From: a bacterium
Lineage (GTDB): Bacteria > Patescibacteriota > Minisyncoccia > Minisyncoccales > UBA10102
Length of the DNA: 7,143 nucleotides
Assembly (NCBI GenBank): GCA_030698465.1
Contig: JAUYJZ010000067.1
Location: forward strand, 1-7,143
Reading direction: 5' to 3'
Shown: piece after piece, positions 1 through 5,445 of the stretch
How positions within the stretch are numbered: the stretch's first letter is position 1
Layout of the letters: each line of letters opens with the position of its first letter
Translations under genes and position numbers: made by a program
The notes under the pieces: generated by a model
Told to the model about the DNA's origin: nothing
The model's input: only the letters and a program-made list of their open reading frames with translations
The model's database searches: none

Positions 1-1047
1 CGGGGTGCGATTTTTAGGATGTACTTTCGCCAAAAAAGCAGGCAGGGTCCCAGCTCTACCCATGGAAAAAGACACGCGAGAAGAAGAAAAAATAGTAGCA
101 TTGAGAGCAGCAAAAGCAGCCAGCAAACCCCCAAAAACAATCAGCCATTCTAGTCCCGGCAAGAAAAAGTGAGAGGCTTGTATCAGGGCTCCCTGCCCCG
201 CTTCGGATAGAACCTGCCAGCCGGGACCTCCCGCCAAGGCACTGAATATAATTAAAAGATACAAAAAACAGATAATAGCCAGCGAAAGAAAGATTGCCCT
301 TGGAATATTCCTGCGCGGATTCTTCAACTCTTCTCCGGACTGAACGATTATTTCTGAGCCCTCAAAACCAATATATATTAAACCCATTGCTGAGATTAAA
401 CCGAATAAACCCAGAGGGAAAAAGGGGGTAAGATTAGCCTGCAGGCTAGGTTCTCTAAAAAAAGAAAGCAGGCCAAAGACAATAAAAGCACCGAGCACTA
501 AAATTTCAAGATAAACAATAATTTTCCCGAGCTTGCTTGTTCCCGCCACACCCTTATAGTTAACCCATCCTATAAATAAGATTATGGTCACGGCTATCAG
601 TTTCTGGAATACGCTTCCTTCGCTGAAAAAAGAAAAAGAAATACCCAAAGACGGCAGAATGAAGGAAAAAAGCATGAAACTGAGATAGAAAGAAAAACTC
701 AAAGCATAAAGTCCGCAAGCAACAGCATTGGCAAACCAAGAAATCCAGCCGGTAATGTGGCCCGCCAGGTTACCCAAACCTCTTCTAGTCCAGACAAAAG
801 CACCTCCGGCTTCCGGAAAGGAGGAACCCAGTTCCGCATAAGCCATGGCGGTCATAAACGCAATAATTCCATTGAGAATTATAACTAAAATCAAAGAAGG
901 GCCGGCATAAGACAAAGCTAATCCAGTTAATGTGAAAATGCCCCCTCCAAGCAGGGCTCCCACGCCTATTAAGGTAGCATCCGACAAGCCTAAAATCCGG
1001 GCCAAGCCAAATTCTATCTTTGAATTTTTAGCTTTGTTGAATTTCAT
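1..1047 (-). CDS. APC-superfamily amino-acid permease, partial (C-terminus beyond window)
   Basis: This frame stays open from an ATG at 1047 to the left edge, giving 349 residues with no stop. It encodes an inner-membrane transporter that most likely moves amino acids or polyamines by proton or substrate coupling; the substrate cannot be told from sequence. Residues 28-38 (GVGALLGGGIF) match the glycine-rich unwound segment of TM1 that binds substrate in this family. The loop after TM2 carries the family pattern YAELGSSFPEAGGAF (about 70-84). GFEGSEIIVQSGEELKNPRR (about 227-246), followed by NIPRAI, is the conserved TM6 and cytoplasmic-loop signature, and NATIFSSSRVSFSMGR (about 316-331) fits the TM8 region. 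About eight hydrophobic spans are visible, so roughly the last quarter is missing. No SD precedes the ATG, and the leader predicted from the upstream promoter is only about 10 nt. It is divergent from the lipoprotein gene. Family assignment is secure. Confidence 0.9.
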   Translation of the reverse strand, partial: MKFNKAKNSKIEFGLARILGLSDATLIGVGALLGGGIFTLTGLALSYAGPSLILVIILNGIIAFMTAMAYAELGSSFPEAGGAFVWTRRGLGNLAGHITGWISWFANAVACGLYALSFSFYLSFMLFSFILPSLGISFSFFSEGSVFQKLIAVTIILFIGWVNYKGVAGTSKLGKIIVYLEILVLGAFIVFGLLSFFREPSLQANLTPFFPLGLFGLISAMGLIYIGFEGSEIIVQSGEELKNPRRNIPRAIFLSLAIICFLYLLIIFSALAGGPGWQVLSEAGQGALIQASHFFLPGLEWLIVFGGLLAAFAALNATIFSSSRVSFSMGRAGTLPAFLAKVHPKNRTP

Positions 1048-1064
1048 AAGACACAATTCGCTAT

Positions 1065-1093
1065 ACTATACTGCTTTTCAACTAAAAAATCAA
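1065..1093 (-). promoter_or_regulatory. Predicted sigma70-type promoter of the permease
   Basis: On the minus strand TTGATT (1093-1088) and TATAGT (1070-1065) are separated by exactly 17 nt. The -10 matches consensus at 5 of 6 positions and the -35 at 4 of 6. The predicted transcription start near 1057-1059 leaves a leader of about 10 nt with no SD, so translation would start almost at the 5' end. Confidence 0.6.
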
Positions 1094-1096
1094 GAT

Positions 1097-1120
1097 AAAA
1101 ACCGCTGGTTTGGCGATTTG
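1097..1120. repeat. 24-nt intergenic element, copy 1
   Basis: First of three ungapped copies of a motif with plus-strand pattern AAAAA-YCRCY-N5-GGCGAY; the others are at 2472-2495 and 4893-4916. This copy lies exactly between the two divergent promoters and matches copy 2 less well than copies 2 and 3 match each other. No coding function is apparent. Confidence 0.45.
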
Positions 1121-1122
1121 TC

Positions 1123-1150
1123 TTGACTTTACCGTCTAATGGGCTATAAA
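1123..1150 (+). promoter_or_regulatory. Predicted promoter of the lipoprotein gene
   Basis: TTGACT (1123-1128) and TATAAA (1145-1150) are spaced by 16 nt. Transcription would start near 1157, giving a leader of about 48 nt that contains the SD at 1192-1197. It points away from the permease promoter, with about 30 bp between the two -35 boxes. Confidence 0.6.
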
Positions 1151-1191
1151 GAGGCGCACAAGCAATTGTTCCTTCACAAAATCAAACCAGA

Positions 1192-1197
1192 AAGGAG
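1192..1197 (+). promoter_or_regulatory. Shine-Dalgarno site that fixes the lipoprotein start
   Basis: AAGGAG lies 7 nt before the ATG at 1205. It decides in favour of 1205 over an in-frame ATG at 1139, which would place 22 charged residues ahead of the signal peptide and start upstream of the predicted transcription start. Confidence 0.8.
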
Positions 1198-1204
1198 AAA
1201 CACC

Positions 1205-2401
1205 ATGCGTTTCATTACGGGGATACTTCTATTTGCATTCCTGTTCCTACTGACAGCATGCGCTACGCCTGCTGAACAAACCCCGACGCCAACCCCAACC
1301 AGGCCAACCCCAACGGCAACGTTAAGCCCCACACCCTCTCCGGCGCCGACCCCAACGCTTGTCCCGACTTCTAGCCCCACAGCTACTGCAAAACCGACAA
1401 GCACGGCAACGGCTACGCAGAATCCGACTGTAACGCCAACCCTGATTCCCTCTCCCACGGCCACGCTGACCCCTTCTCCCACCTCGACGCCAACCCCTTT
1501 TCCCACTCCGACAGCGACTTCAACCCCAACTCCAACCCCAACTCCGTCACCAACCCCCTCTCCGGTGCCCACACCGACTCCCACCCCTACTCAAACTCCA
1601 ACCCTAAGTCCAACCCCGACTCCGTCACCAACGCCCACCCCGTTCCTTATCGTACAGGAATCGCTGAAATTCCAGCAATACGAGGAAACATCTTCTGACA
1701 AAACAATCATGGCCGGAGAAGAAGTACGCATGGCAGTGGGCCTAAGGAACATCTCGGGATCCCCCCAAGAGGTAAGGGTCAGGATGACAGCAGGAATAGG
1801 GGCCATAGAGTCGGTCATCTTTGTCTCGAGGATACAAGAAGGACACCAAGGGATGAAAGGAGTAAACGTCACCGTGTCTGCGGAAAACGTTCTGCTTTAC
1901 TTCTTCCTGCGTGCGGTTCCCGGGGCAGAAAAGGGATGTGCGGATTATTCTGCCATCATCGAGCGGCCGGGACTCAGAGGAAGCTTCTATGAAATCGGCA
2001 GGATCCGGGTTGCAGAGAATCTGTGCGTGGCTCCCTCGATTTCTTCGCATTACACCCCTCCCTCCTTGCCAGAAGACGAAGGAATTATGGTAGGAAAGCC
2101 GTTCTCCAGTACGCTGCGCGTAAAGAATCTTGCAAGTGTAACCCAGCCATTCTGCGTGGTTCCCGAGGTGATAGCGGACGGATCCCCTTGGAGCGTCAGC
2201 ACCATTACCGAGCGTCTCAAGATTACCGTGTCCGTTCCCTTCTCTACCCTCAACCCCTCTGAAGTAAAACCGTGGGAAGAACTGAAAATGCTCGGAAAAG
2301 TGGAATGGACCCTGGAAATAACGATGACCGTCCTCCCCATAGGGAAGCCGCCTGAAACACTCAGCATCTCATTTAAGGCAAAAGGGTTCCTGGAATGCTG
2401 A
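1205..2401 (+). CDS. Secreted lipoprotein with long Pro/Thr/Ser-rich tether and beta-rich outer part
   Basis: A 398-aa protein with a type II signal peptide: MRF, a hydrophobic core at residues 4-16, then the lipobox L-T-A-C with Cys19 as the predicted lipidated residue. Residues about 25-147 are nearly all Pro, Thr, Ser and Ala in PTPTPT and PSPTPT units; such tethers are extended, often glycosylated, and hold a domain away from the membrane. Residues about 148-398 lack membrane segments and alternate hydrophobic residues in beta-sandwich fashion. They may be two tandem Ig-like units, each opening with a similar phrase (AGEEVRMAVGLRNIS and VGKPFSSTLRVKNLA). Four Cys follow the tether, including the final residue, so disulfides are possible. 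The function is not recognised; adhesion or envelope binding would be guesses. It has its own promoter, SD and terminator, so it is monocistronic. Codon use is richer in C than in the neighbours, partly forced by Pro and Thr. Confidence 0.88.
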   Translation: MRFITGILLFAFLFLLTACATPAEQTPTPTPTRPTPTATLSPTPSPAPTPTLVPTSSPTATAKPTSTATATQNPTVTPTLIPSPTATLTPSPTSTPTPFPTPTATSTPTPTPTPSPTPSPVPTPTPTPTQTPTLSPTPTPSPTPTPFLIVQESLKFQQYEETSSDKTIMAGEEVRMAVGLRNISGSPQEVRVRMTAGIGAIESVIFVSRIQEGHQGMKGVNVTVSAENVLLYFFLRAVPGAEKGCADYSAIIERPGLRGSFYEIGRIRVAENLCVAPSISSHYTPPSLPEDEGIMVGKPFSSTLRVKNLASVTQPFCVVPEVIADGSPWSVSTITERLKITVSVPFSTLNPSEVKPWEELKMLGKVEWTLEITMTVLPIGKPPETLSISFKAKGFLEC

Positions 2402-2418
2402 ACGAAGATGCCAATGAC

Positions 2419-2449
2419 AAAGGACATACCTGGCTGGTATGTCCTTTTT
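2419..2449 (+). terminator. Rho-independent terminator of the lipoprotein gene
   Basis: A perfect 12-bp stem (2419-2430 with 2436-2447) has loop TGGCT and is followed by TTTTTACTTTTTC on the plus strand. It starts 17 nt after the stop codon. The reverse direction lacks a good T-run. Confidence 0.92.
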
Positions 2450-2470
2450 ACTTTTTCTAACACCGATACC

Positions 2471-2494
2471 AAAAAATCACCTGTTTGGCGACCT
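2471..2494 (-). terminator. Putative weak terminator of the rarA-cupin run (24-nt element, copy 2)
   Basis: Read on the minus strand, TCGCC, loop AAACA and GGTGA form a 5-bp stem with one G-U pair, followed by six T. It begins about 15 nt after the cupin stop, as a terminator would. The stem is short, so efficiency is doubtful. The same bases (2472-2495) form copy 2 of the repeated element. Confidence 0.5.
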
Positions 2495-2508
2495 AAAAAT
2501 AAGAATAA

Positions 2509-2892
2509 CTATCCTTCGTAATGTTCCTCTGCTGCCATGGCATCAGCCCTGGTTTTGTGTATTGTTCCCACTGCATGCTGAGGGGGTGAATACAAGGTAT
2601 ACAGCTTCATTGAAACATCAGAATCATTAATGATATTGTGCCTTGTTCCGACGGGAACAACAACCGCACTCCCGTCTTCAATGAAAAATCGCTCCCCTTC
2701 CAACACCGCAGTCCCTTTTCCAGACTCCACACGGATAAACTGGTCAAGGTTCTCGTGAACCTCTTGGCCAATATCCTCTTTGGGCAAAAGAGACATAACT
2801 ACAAGCTGAACTTTGGCGTCTGTATACAAAACCTTCCTAAAGTTCTCGTTCTCTAGGGCTTCTTTCTCTATATTGTGTACGTATCCTTTCAT
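2509..2892 (-). CDS. Single-domain cupin protein (mannose-6-phosphate isomerase-like cupin family)
   Basis: A 127-aa small cupin with one double-stranded beta-helix. Motif 1 region is around residues 42-60: GQEVHENLDQF with H46, D50 and Q51, then E56 and G58. Motif 2 is GSAVVVPVGTRHNIIN (about 74-89), matching G-x5-P-x-G-x2-H-x3-N, with H85 as a probable metal ligand. The second His of the usual HxH is replaced by Asn48, so metal binding may differ from standard cupins. The tail YSPPQHAVGTIHKTRADA is typical of the COG0662-like group, from memory. The substrate is unknown; sugar-phosphate isomerisation, binding or regulation are all possible, and the protein is too short to be a full phosphomannose isomerase. 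It starts 4 nt after the DUF167 stop with a weak AAAGG just upstream, so it is co-transcribed and probably translationally coupled. It is the last gene of its run. Confidence 0.87.
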   Translation of the reverse strand: MKGYVHNIEKEALENENFRKVLYTDAKVQLVVMSLLPKEDIGQEVHENLDQFIRVESGKGTAVLEGERFFIEDGSAVVVPVGTRHNIINDSDVSMKLYTLYSPPQHAVGTIHKTRADAMAAEEHYEG

Positions 2893-2896
2893 GCCT

Positions 2897-3106
2897 TTAT
2901 TCTATCTCAAATACCTTTTGACGAGAAGCAAATCCGGAAACCAGTCTAACCTCTTTTCCAAAATATTCTTTTAAGACTCTGACTATAGCCTTGTTTGCTT
3001 TCCCTTTCTTTGGGGGTTCTGTAACCTCAATCACAAAGTTTGTTTCACTAATCTTTTTAATATATTCTTTATTCGCACCTGGTTTTGCTTTTACAAATAT
3101 TTTCAT
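2897..3106 (-). CDS. DUF167 / UPF0235 (YggU-like) family protein
   Basis: A 69-aa protein matching this small family closely. It opens with MKIFVKAKPGANKE (the VKxxPGAKK phrase), followed by a beta strand ending FVIEVTEPP. KKGKANKAIVRVLKEYFG (about 34-51) is the conserved PPxxGKANxAL helix, and it ends VRLVSGFASRQKVFEIE, the VxLxSGxxSRxK signature. The family is widespread in bacteria, archaea and eukaryotes, and its biochemical role is not established. Length is slightly below the usual 75-100 residues, with no key motif missing. There is no SD at the ATG; the start is contained in an ATGA overlap with a possible 23-codon ORF upstream, which would explain initiation by coupling. The cupin follows after 4 nt. 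Confidence 0.9.
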   Translation of the reverse strand: MKIFVKAKPGANKEYIKKISETNFVIEVTEPPKKGKANKAIVRVLKEYFGKEVRLVSGFASRQKVFEIE

Positions 3107-3174
3107 AAAGCTAACTCACGTCCAAACTTAACTCGGTTAAGTTTTACCTTAACTTCTTCTTTCTTAGAATGCAC
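3103..3174 (-). CDS. Possible 23-codon ORF bridging the EF-like gene and DUF167
   Basis: A GTG at 3174-3172 opens a 23-codon frame ending with TGA at 3105-3103. The GTG shares one base with the TAG stop of the EF-Tu domain-2-like gene, and the TGA overlaps the DUF167 ATG as ATGA. It therefore fills the 67-nt gap exactly. The peptide is short, Lys-rich and basic (HSKKEEVKVKLNRVKF, then GRELAL). AAGGGGA lies a few bases before the GTG and could serve as SD. No family is recognised. Alternatives are a coupling leader that carries ribosomes into DUF167, or coincidence; an open frame of this length arises often by chance, but both junctions being this tight is less likely. Confidence 0.35.
   Translation of the reverse strand: MHSKKEEVKVKLNRVKFGRELAL
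3124..3144. repeat. Perfect inverted repeat in the DUF167 leader
   Basis: Nine-bp arms (3124-3132 and 3136-3144, AAACTTAAC and GTTAAGTTT) flank a 3-nt centre TCG. On the minus-strand RNA a further GTTAAG at about 3150-3155 can compete for the middle CTTAAC arm, so two exclusive hairpins are possible. It could be an operator palindrome, an RNA structure, or incidental within the small ORF. Confidence 0.5.
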
Positions 3175-3428
3175 TACTCCCCTTCTCCCAGTAAGAGTAC
3201 TAGAGCTCCTTCCTTTACTTTCTGGTCCAGCTTTATGCCCACTGAGTCCCCTTTCTCTCCCTTTTCTATGGGCTTGTACTCTTTTTGCATGGAAGAAACC
3301 TCTTGTTCAAAGGATTGTTCTCCCCGTTCAATCTTAATGCGATCTCCAACGTTGAGATCGCCTTGGAGTTCCACAATGCCCACCCCGGCCTTGTCGTAGT
3401 AGTGAATGACTTTGCCTATTGGTTTCAT
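3174..3428 (-). CDS. Translation-elongation-factor-like small protein (isolated EF-Tu domain 2 barrel)
   Basis: An 84-aa protein consisting only of the beta-barrel found as domain 2 in translation GTPases. It begins MKPIGKVIHYYDKAGVGIVE, has LQGDLNVGDRIKIERGEQSF (about 21-40), and ends in DSVGIKLDQKVKEGALVLLL (about 61-80). The phrases GxVxHYYxKxGV, L-x-VGDxI and GxxVGIKxxxxVxxGxxVY-like are the barrel's strand and turn pattern. No G1-G5 GTPase motifs are present, so it cannot be a factor itself. Free-standing versions occur in Patescibacteria and some other bacteria and archaea, from memory; their role is unknown, with RNA or ribosome binding a reasonable inference from the fold. No SD is visible upstream, and the gap to the 78-aa gene is 42 nt. 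The annotation 'EF-Tu' would be wrong. Confidence 0.85.
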   Translation of the reverse strand: MKPIGKVIHYYDKAGVGIVELQGDLNVGDRIKIERGEQSFEQEVSSMQKEYKPIEKGEKGDSVGIKLDQKVKEGALVLLLGEGE

Positions 3429-3470
3429 ATAGATAGAAATGATGAGGAATTGGCCTCGACCTTTCTCTTC

Positions 3471-3707
3471 TTAAAGCTTAAACTCCTCTTTGTCTGTGGG
3501 AAGGTCAAATCTTGCCTTGATCTTGTTAAGACGCCTGTCTACTGCAGAAAAGACCCGCTCCACGTCTTCTTTTATGTACTCATATCGGCTTTTGTCGGCG
3601 CAGTTCCCAAGGATTTTCAGGGTCTTTAAAACCCTATTTGTCCTGGCCTGGGCCAAGCGCTTGAAGCGACTGCGCTTATCCTCATTTTTGGGGGATTTTT
3701 TCCTCAT
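3471..3707 (-). CDS. Conserved small helical protein of unknown function
   Basis: A 78-aa basic protein, helical throughout by composition: a Lys/Arg-rich start (MRKKSPKNEDKRSRFKRLAQ), then ARTNRVLKTLKILGNCADKS and YEYIKEDVERVFSAVDRRLN, ending IKARFDLPTDKEEFKL. From memory, short proteins with the phrases FxxLAxxRTNxxLxxLxxLGNCA and YEYxxEDVxxxFxAI recur in several bacterial phyla without an assigned function; a homology search would confirm this. No catalytic motif, signal peptide or membrane segment is visible. It lies 42 nt after the rarA stop. The gap contains AAGGGGA about 12 nt before the ATG and also a promoter-like pair placed so that the transcript would begin at the ATG, so it may be read both through rarA and as a leaderless transcript. 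Confidence 0.75.
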   Translation of the reverse strand: MRKKSPKNEDKRSRFKRLAQARTNRVLKTLKILGNCADKSRYEYIKEDVERVFSAVDRRLNKIKARFDLPTDKEEFKL

Positions 3708-3712
3708 ATTTC

Positions 3713-3741
3713 ATTATTCCCCTTCCAGCCAATGCCGTCAA
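3713..3741 (-). promoter_or_regulatory. Predicted internal promoter giving a leaderless transcript of the 78-aa gene
   Basis: TTGACG (3741-3736) and AATAAT (3718-3713) match consensus at 5 of 6 positions each, with a 17-nt spacer. The -10 ends 5 nt before the ATG at 3707, so transcription would begin at or next to the start codon. It lies between the rarA stop and this gene. Confidence 0.5.
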
Positions 3742-3749
3742 TCACGGAA

Positions 3750-4877
3750 CTATTTGAGATACTTTCTGCCTTTTAACTTGTCTGGCAGTAGATCTTCTTT
3801 GGTATATTTCTCATACCCTTTTCCATAGTCCAAATCCTTCATTAACTTGGTGGGAGCATTTCTGATTTTCAAAGGAACAGGCAGATTCCCATATTCTTTA
3901 ACATCCTCTACGGCCTCAAAGTATGCATTGTACGCGCTCTTGTCTTTCTTACACTCACAAAGATACGCCACCGCATGCGCCAAGTTTATCGCACACTCTG
4001 GCAACCCAATGATCTCCACTGCTCGAAATGCCGCATTTGCCACTACCAGGGCTGTAGGATGAGCTAAACCAATGTCTTCTGAAGCAAAGATAACCATTCT
4101 TCTTGCTATGAACTTTGGGTCTTCCCCTGCATCAATCATACGAGCCAGGTAATACAGGGCGGCATCTGGTTGTGAAGCCCTCATGCTTTTAATAAAAGCA
4201 GAAATGGTGTTGTAGTGCTCCTCACCCTTCTTGTCGTACCGAAGAAACTTTGCCTGCAAGGTGTCTTTTAAGGTATCTACGGTTATCTTGTGATAGAGCT
4301 CTTGAGTATTCTCAAGCATTGAGATTGCTTGCCGTGCGTCTCCATTTGCCATTGCACACAACCAGTCCGTTGCCTTCTTGTCTAGCTTTAACCCTGTCTG
4401 CTTTATTATCTTTGCCATTTCTTCTAAAGAAAGCTCGTTTAGCACAAACACCCTACACCTTGAAAGCAAGGGTGAGATAACCTCAAAGCTGGGGTTCTCT
4501 GTAGTAGCTCCAATAAGGGTAAGCTCTCCTGTCTCTACAAAAGGCAAAAGATAATCTTGCTGGGCCTTGTTAAAGCGGTGAATCTCATCTAGAAACAGAA
4601 CTTTAGAACTATCTCCAGTCTCTTCTTGCACAATCTTTTTAATGTCTGGCTTGCCGGCTGAAACCGCAGAAAGCTCATACAGCTTTGCATTTAGACTCTT
4701 TGCATATATCTTAGCCAGAGTTGTTTTGCCAGACCCCGGAGGTCCCCACAAGATAAAGGAAAAGAGATGTTTTTTTGCAATGGCAATATTCAAGGGTTTT
4801 CCCTCCCCTACTAAGTGTTCTTGCCCAACAAACTCTTTTAAGCTCTTTGGCCTTATTTTTGAAGCTAAGGGTTCCAT
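3750..4877 (-). CDS. rarA: Replication-associated recombination protein A (RarA/MgsA), AAA+ ATPase
   Basis: A 375-aa AAA+ ATPase of the clamp-loader clade that acts at stalled replication forks and single-strand/double-strand DNA junctions. The start MEPLASKIRPKSLKEFVGQE matches the family N-terminus. Visible motifs are Walker A GPPGSGKT (45-52), Walker B VLFLDE with IHRF (93-102), sensor 1 GATTENPSFE (123-132), the arginine-finger segment SPLLSRCRVF (135-144) and sensor 2 GDARQAISMLEN (179-190). The C-terminal part has the MgsA tetramerisation signatures (HYNTISAFIKSMRASQPDAA, ASEDIGLAHPTA, and LPVPLKIRNAPTKLM). Usual length is about 420-450 residues; the end (GYEKYTKEDLLPDKLKGRKY) is shortened but not broken. 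No SD precedes the ATG; a TAGAAT sits 6 nt upstream, suggesting a leaderless mRNA. It heads the minus-strand run of small genes. Confidence 0.96.
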   Translation of the reverse strand: MEPLASKIRPKSLKEFVGQEHLVGEGKPLNIAIAKKHLFSFILWGPPGSGKTTLAKIYAKSLNAKLYELSAVSAGKPDIKKIVQEETGDSSKVLFLDEIHRFNKAQQDYLLPFVETGELTLIGATTENPSFEVISPLLSRCRVFVLNELSLEEMAKIIKQTGLKLDKKATDWLCAMANGDARQAISMLENTQELYHKITVDTLKDTLQAKFLRYDKKGEEHYNTISAFIKSMRASQPDAALYYLARMIDAGEDPKFIARRMVIFASEDIGLAHPTALVVANAAFRAVEIIGLPECAINLAHAVAYLCECKKDKSAYNAYFEAVEDVKEYGNLPVPLKIRNAPTKLMKDLDYGKGYEKYTKEDLLPDKLKGRKYLK

Positions 4878-4883
4878 GAAACC

Positions 4884-4912
4884 ATTCTACCTAAAAATCA
4901 CCCTTGTGGCGA
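4884..4912 (-). promoter_or_regulatory. Predicted rarA promoter, leaderless geometry
   Basis: TAGAAT (4889-4884) is a good -10 at 5 of 6 positions and ends 6 nt before the rarA ATG. Exactly 17 nt upstream lies TCGCCA (4912-4907), which matches the -35 consensus at 4 of 6 and belongs to the 24-nt element. A TTGAGA at 4920-4915 is too far away (25 nt). Moderate support only. Confidence 0.45.
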
Positions 4913-4916
4913 CTTC
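4893..4916. repeat. 24-nt intergenic element, copy 3
   Basis: Closest to copy 2 (2472-2495): over the 26 nt read on the minus strand, 22 positions agree, including GTCGCCA and GGTGATTTTT. It lies between the terminator of the 146-aa gene and rarA, overlapping the proposed rarA -35. It can form the same TCGCC/GGTGA stem followed by five T. Confidence 0.5.
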
Positions 4917-4925
4917 TCAAATAGA

Positions 4926-4954
4926 AAAGCAGGCCTTGCCAAAGGGCCTGCTTT
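4926..4954 (-). terminator. Terminator of the 146-aa gene
   Basis: A 10-bp GC-rich stem (4926-4935 with 4945-4954, AAAGCAGGCC and GGCCTGCTTT) with a 9-nt loop lies 21 nt after the stop codon. On the minus strand it is followed by TTTTCTATTTG. The stem is symmetric, but only the minus direction has a useful T-rich tail. Confidence 0.7.
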
Positions 4955-4975
4955 CTAAGATTGCCGGGGCAAATC

Positions 4976-5416
4976 TCAGTTGAGAAAGAACGAGACCTCT
5001 GAAAGAACTACATCGGGTTCCTCGGGATAATGGTAGACCAAGTCTATGATACGAGCCATATCAGGCTCTTTGTCTTGCATGATAACCATCCCGTAGGGGC
5101 TATGCTCTGGTAGAATCAGTATCTTTCTCTCCCTTATACCGCCTTGGGGAAGGAAGAGAATATCTCCGTTAACCCTCTCCTCATGAAAGCGGATGGGTTG
5201 CGTAACCAAGAGCCCCCTTCCGTCAGTTCGCACAACAATCTTGTGTTGATGAAAGTCGCTGTCGATTGCCACTGAGGTGAGGGGATATATTCCAGGAGAG
5301 AGTAGCACTGGCTTCTCGCATGTTATGATCTTGGCTACGGTCTCACCAAACTCCTCTCTTCCCGCTGTCTCCTTCTTAAAAAGTACCCCATTATCAGAGT
5401 GCCAGAAATAGATCAT
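4976..5416 (-). CDS. Hypothetical protein, 146 aa, unrecognised
   Basis: I do not recognise a family. It is a soluble, beta-rich, slightly acidic protein with no signal peptide or membrane span. It starts MIYFWHSDNGVLFKKETAGR. The middle has strands such as PVLLSPGIYPLTSVAIDSD, HKIVVRTDGRGLLV and GDILFLPQGG, then RKILILPEHSPYGMVIMQD. It ends with IIDLVYHYPEEPDVVLSEVS and FFLN. Several His and Asp residues are spread out and form no classical metal or nuclease motif that I can identify. The start is firm: AAAGGAGG (5429-5422) lies 5 nt before the ATG, the strongest SD in the window. The gene has its own promoter and is flanked by terminators on both sides, so it is a monocistronic unit between the ATP-cone gene and rarA. 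Confidence 0.8.
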   Translation of the reverse strand: MIYFWHSDNGVLFKKETAGREEFGETVAKIITCEKPVLLSPGIYPLTSVAIDSDFHQHKIVVRTDGRGLLVTQPIRFHEERVNGDILFLPQGGIRERKILILPEHSPYGMVIMQDKEPDMARIIDLVYHYPEEPDVVLSEVSFFLN

Positions 5417-5445
5417 GACTCCCTCCTTTCTTGAACTTTTGCCTC

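Noticed and set aside
1139..1204. 22-residue N-terminal extension of the lipoprotein from the ATG at 1139
   Set aside because: It would bury the signal peptide behind charged residues and starts before the predicted transcription start; the ATG at 1205 has a well-placed SD.
1174..1584. 136-aa minus-strand frame rich in VGVGVG opposite the lipoprotein tether
   Set aside because: It is the antisense of Pro/Thr codons in the lipoprotein, whose signal peptide, SD and terminator establish the real strand.
2050..2472. 140-aa minus-strand frame opposite the lipoprotein C-terminus and terminator
   Set aside because: It overlaps a supported gene and its terminator, has no recognisable domain, and has no SD or promoter.
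3705..3746. 13-codon GTG frame in the rarA/78-aa gap ending with an ATGA overlap
   Set aside because: Far too short, no SD, and the same bases are better explained as a -35/-10 pair.
4642..4983. Plus-strand frames of 70-115 codons opposite rarA and the small genes
   Set aside because: They lie antisense to proteins with clear family motifs and carry no motif, SD or promoter of their own.
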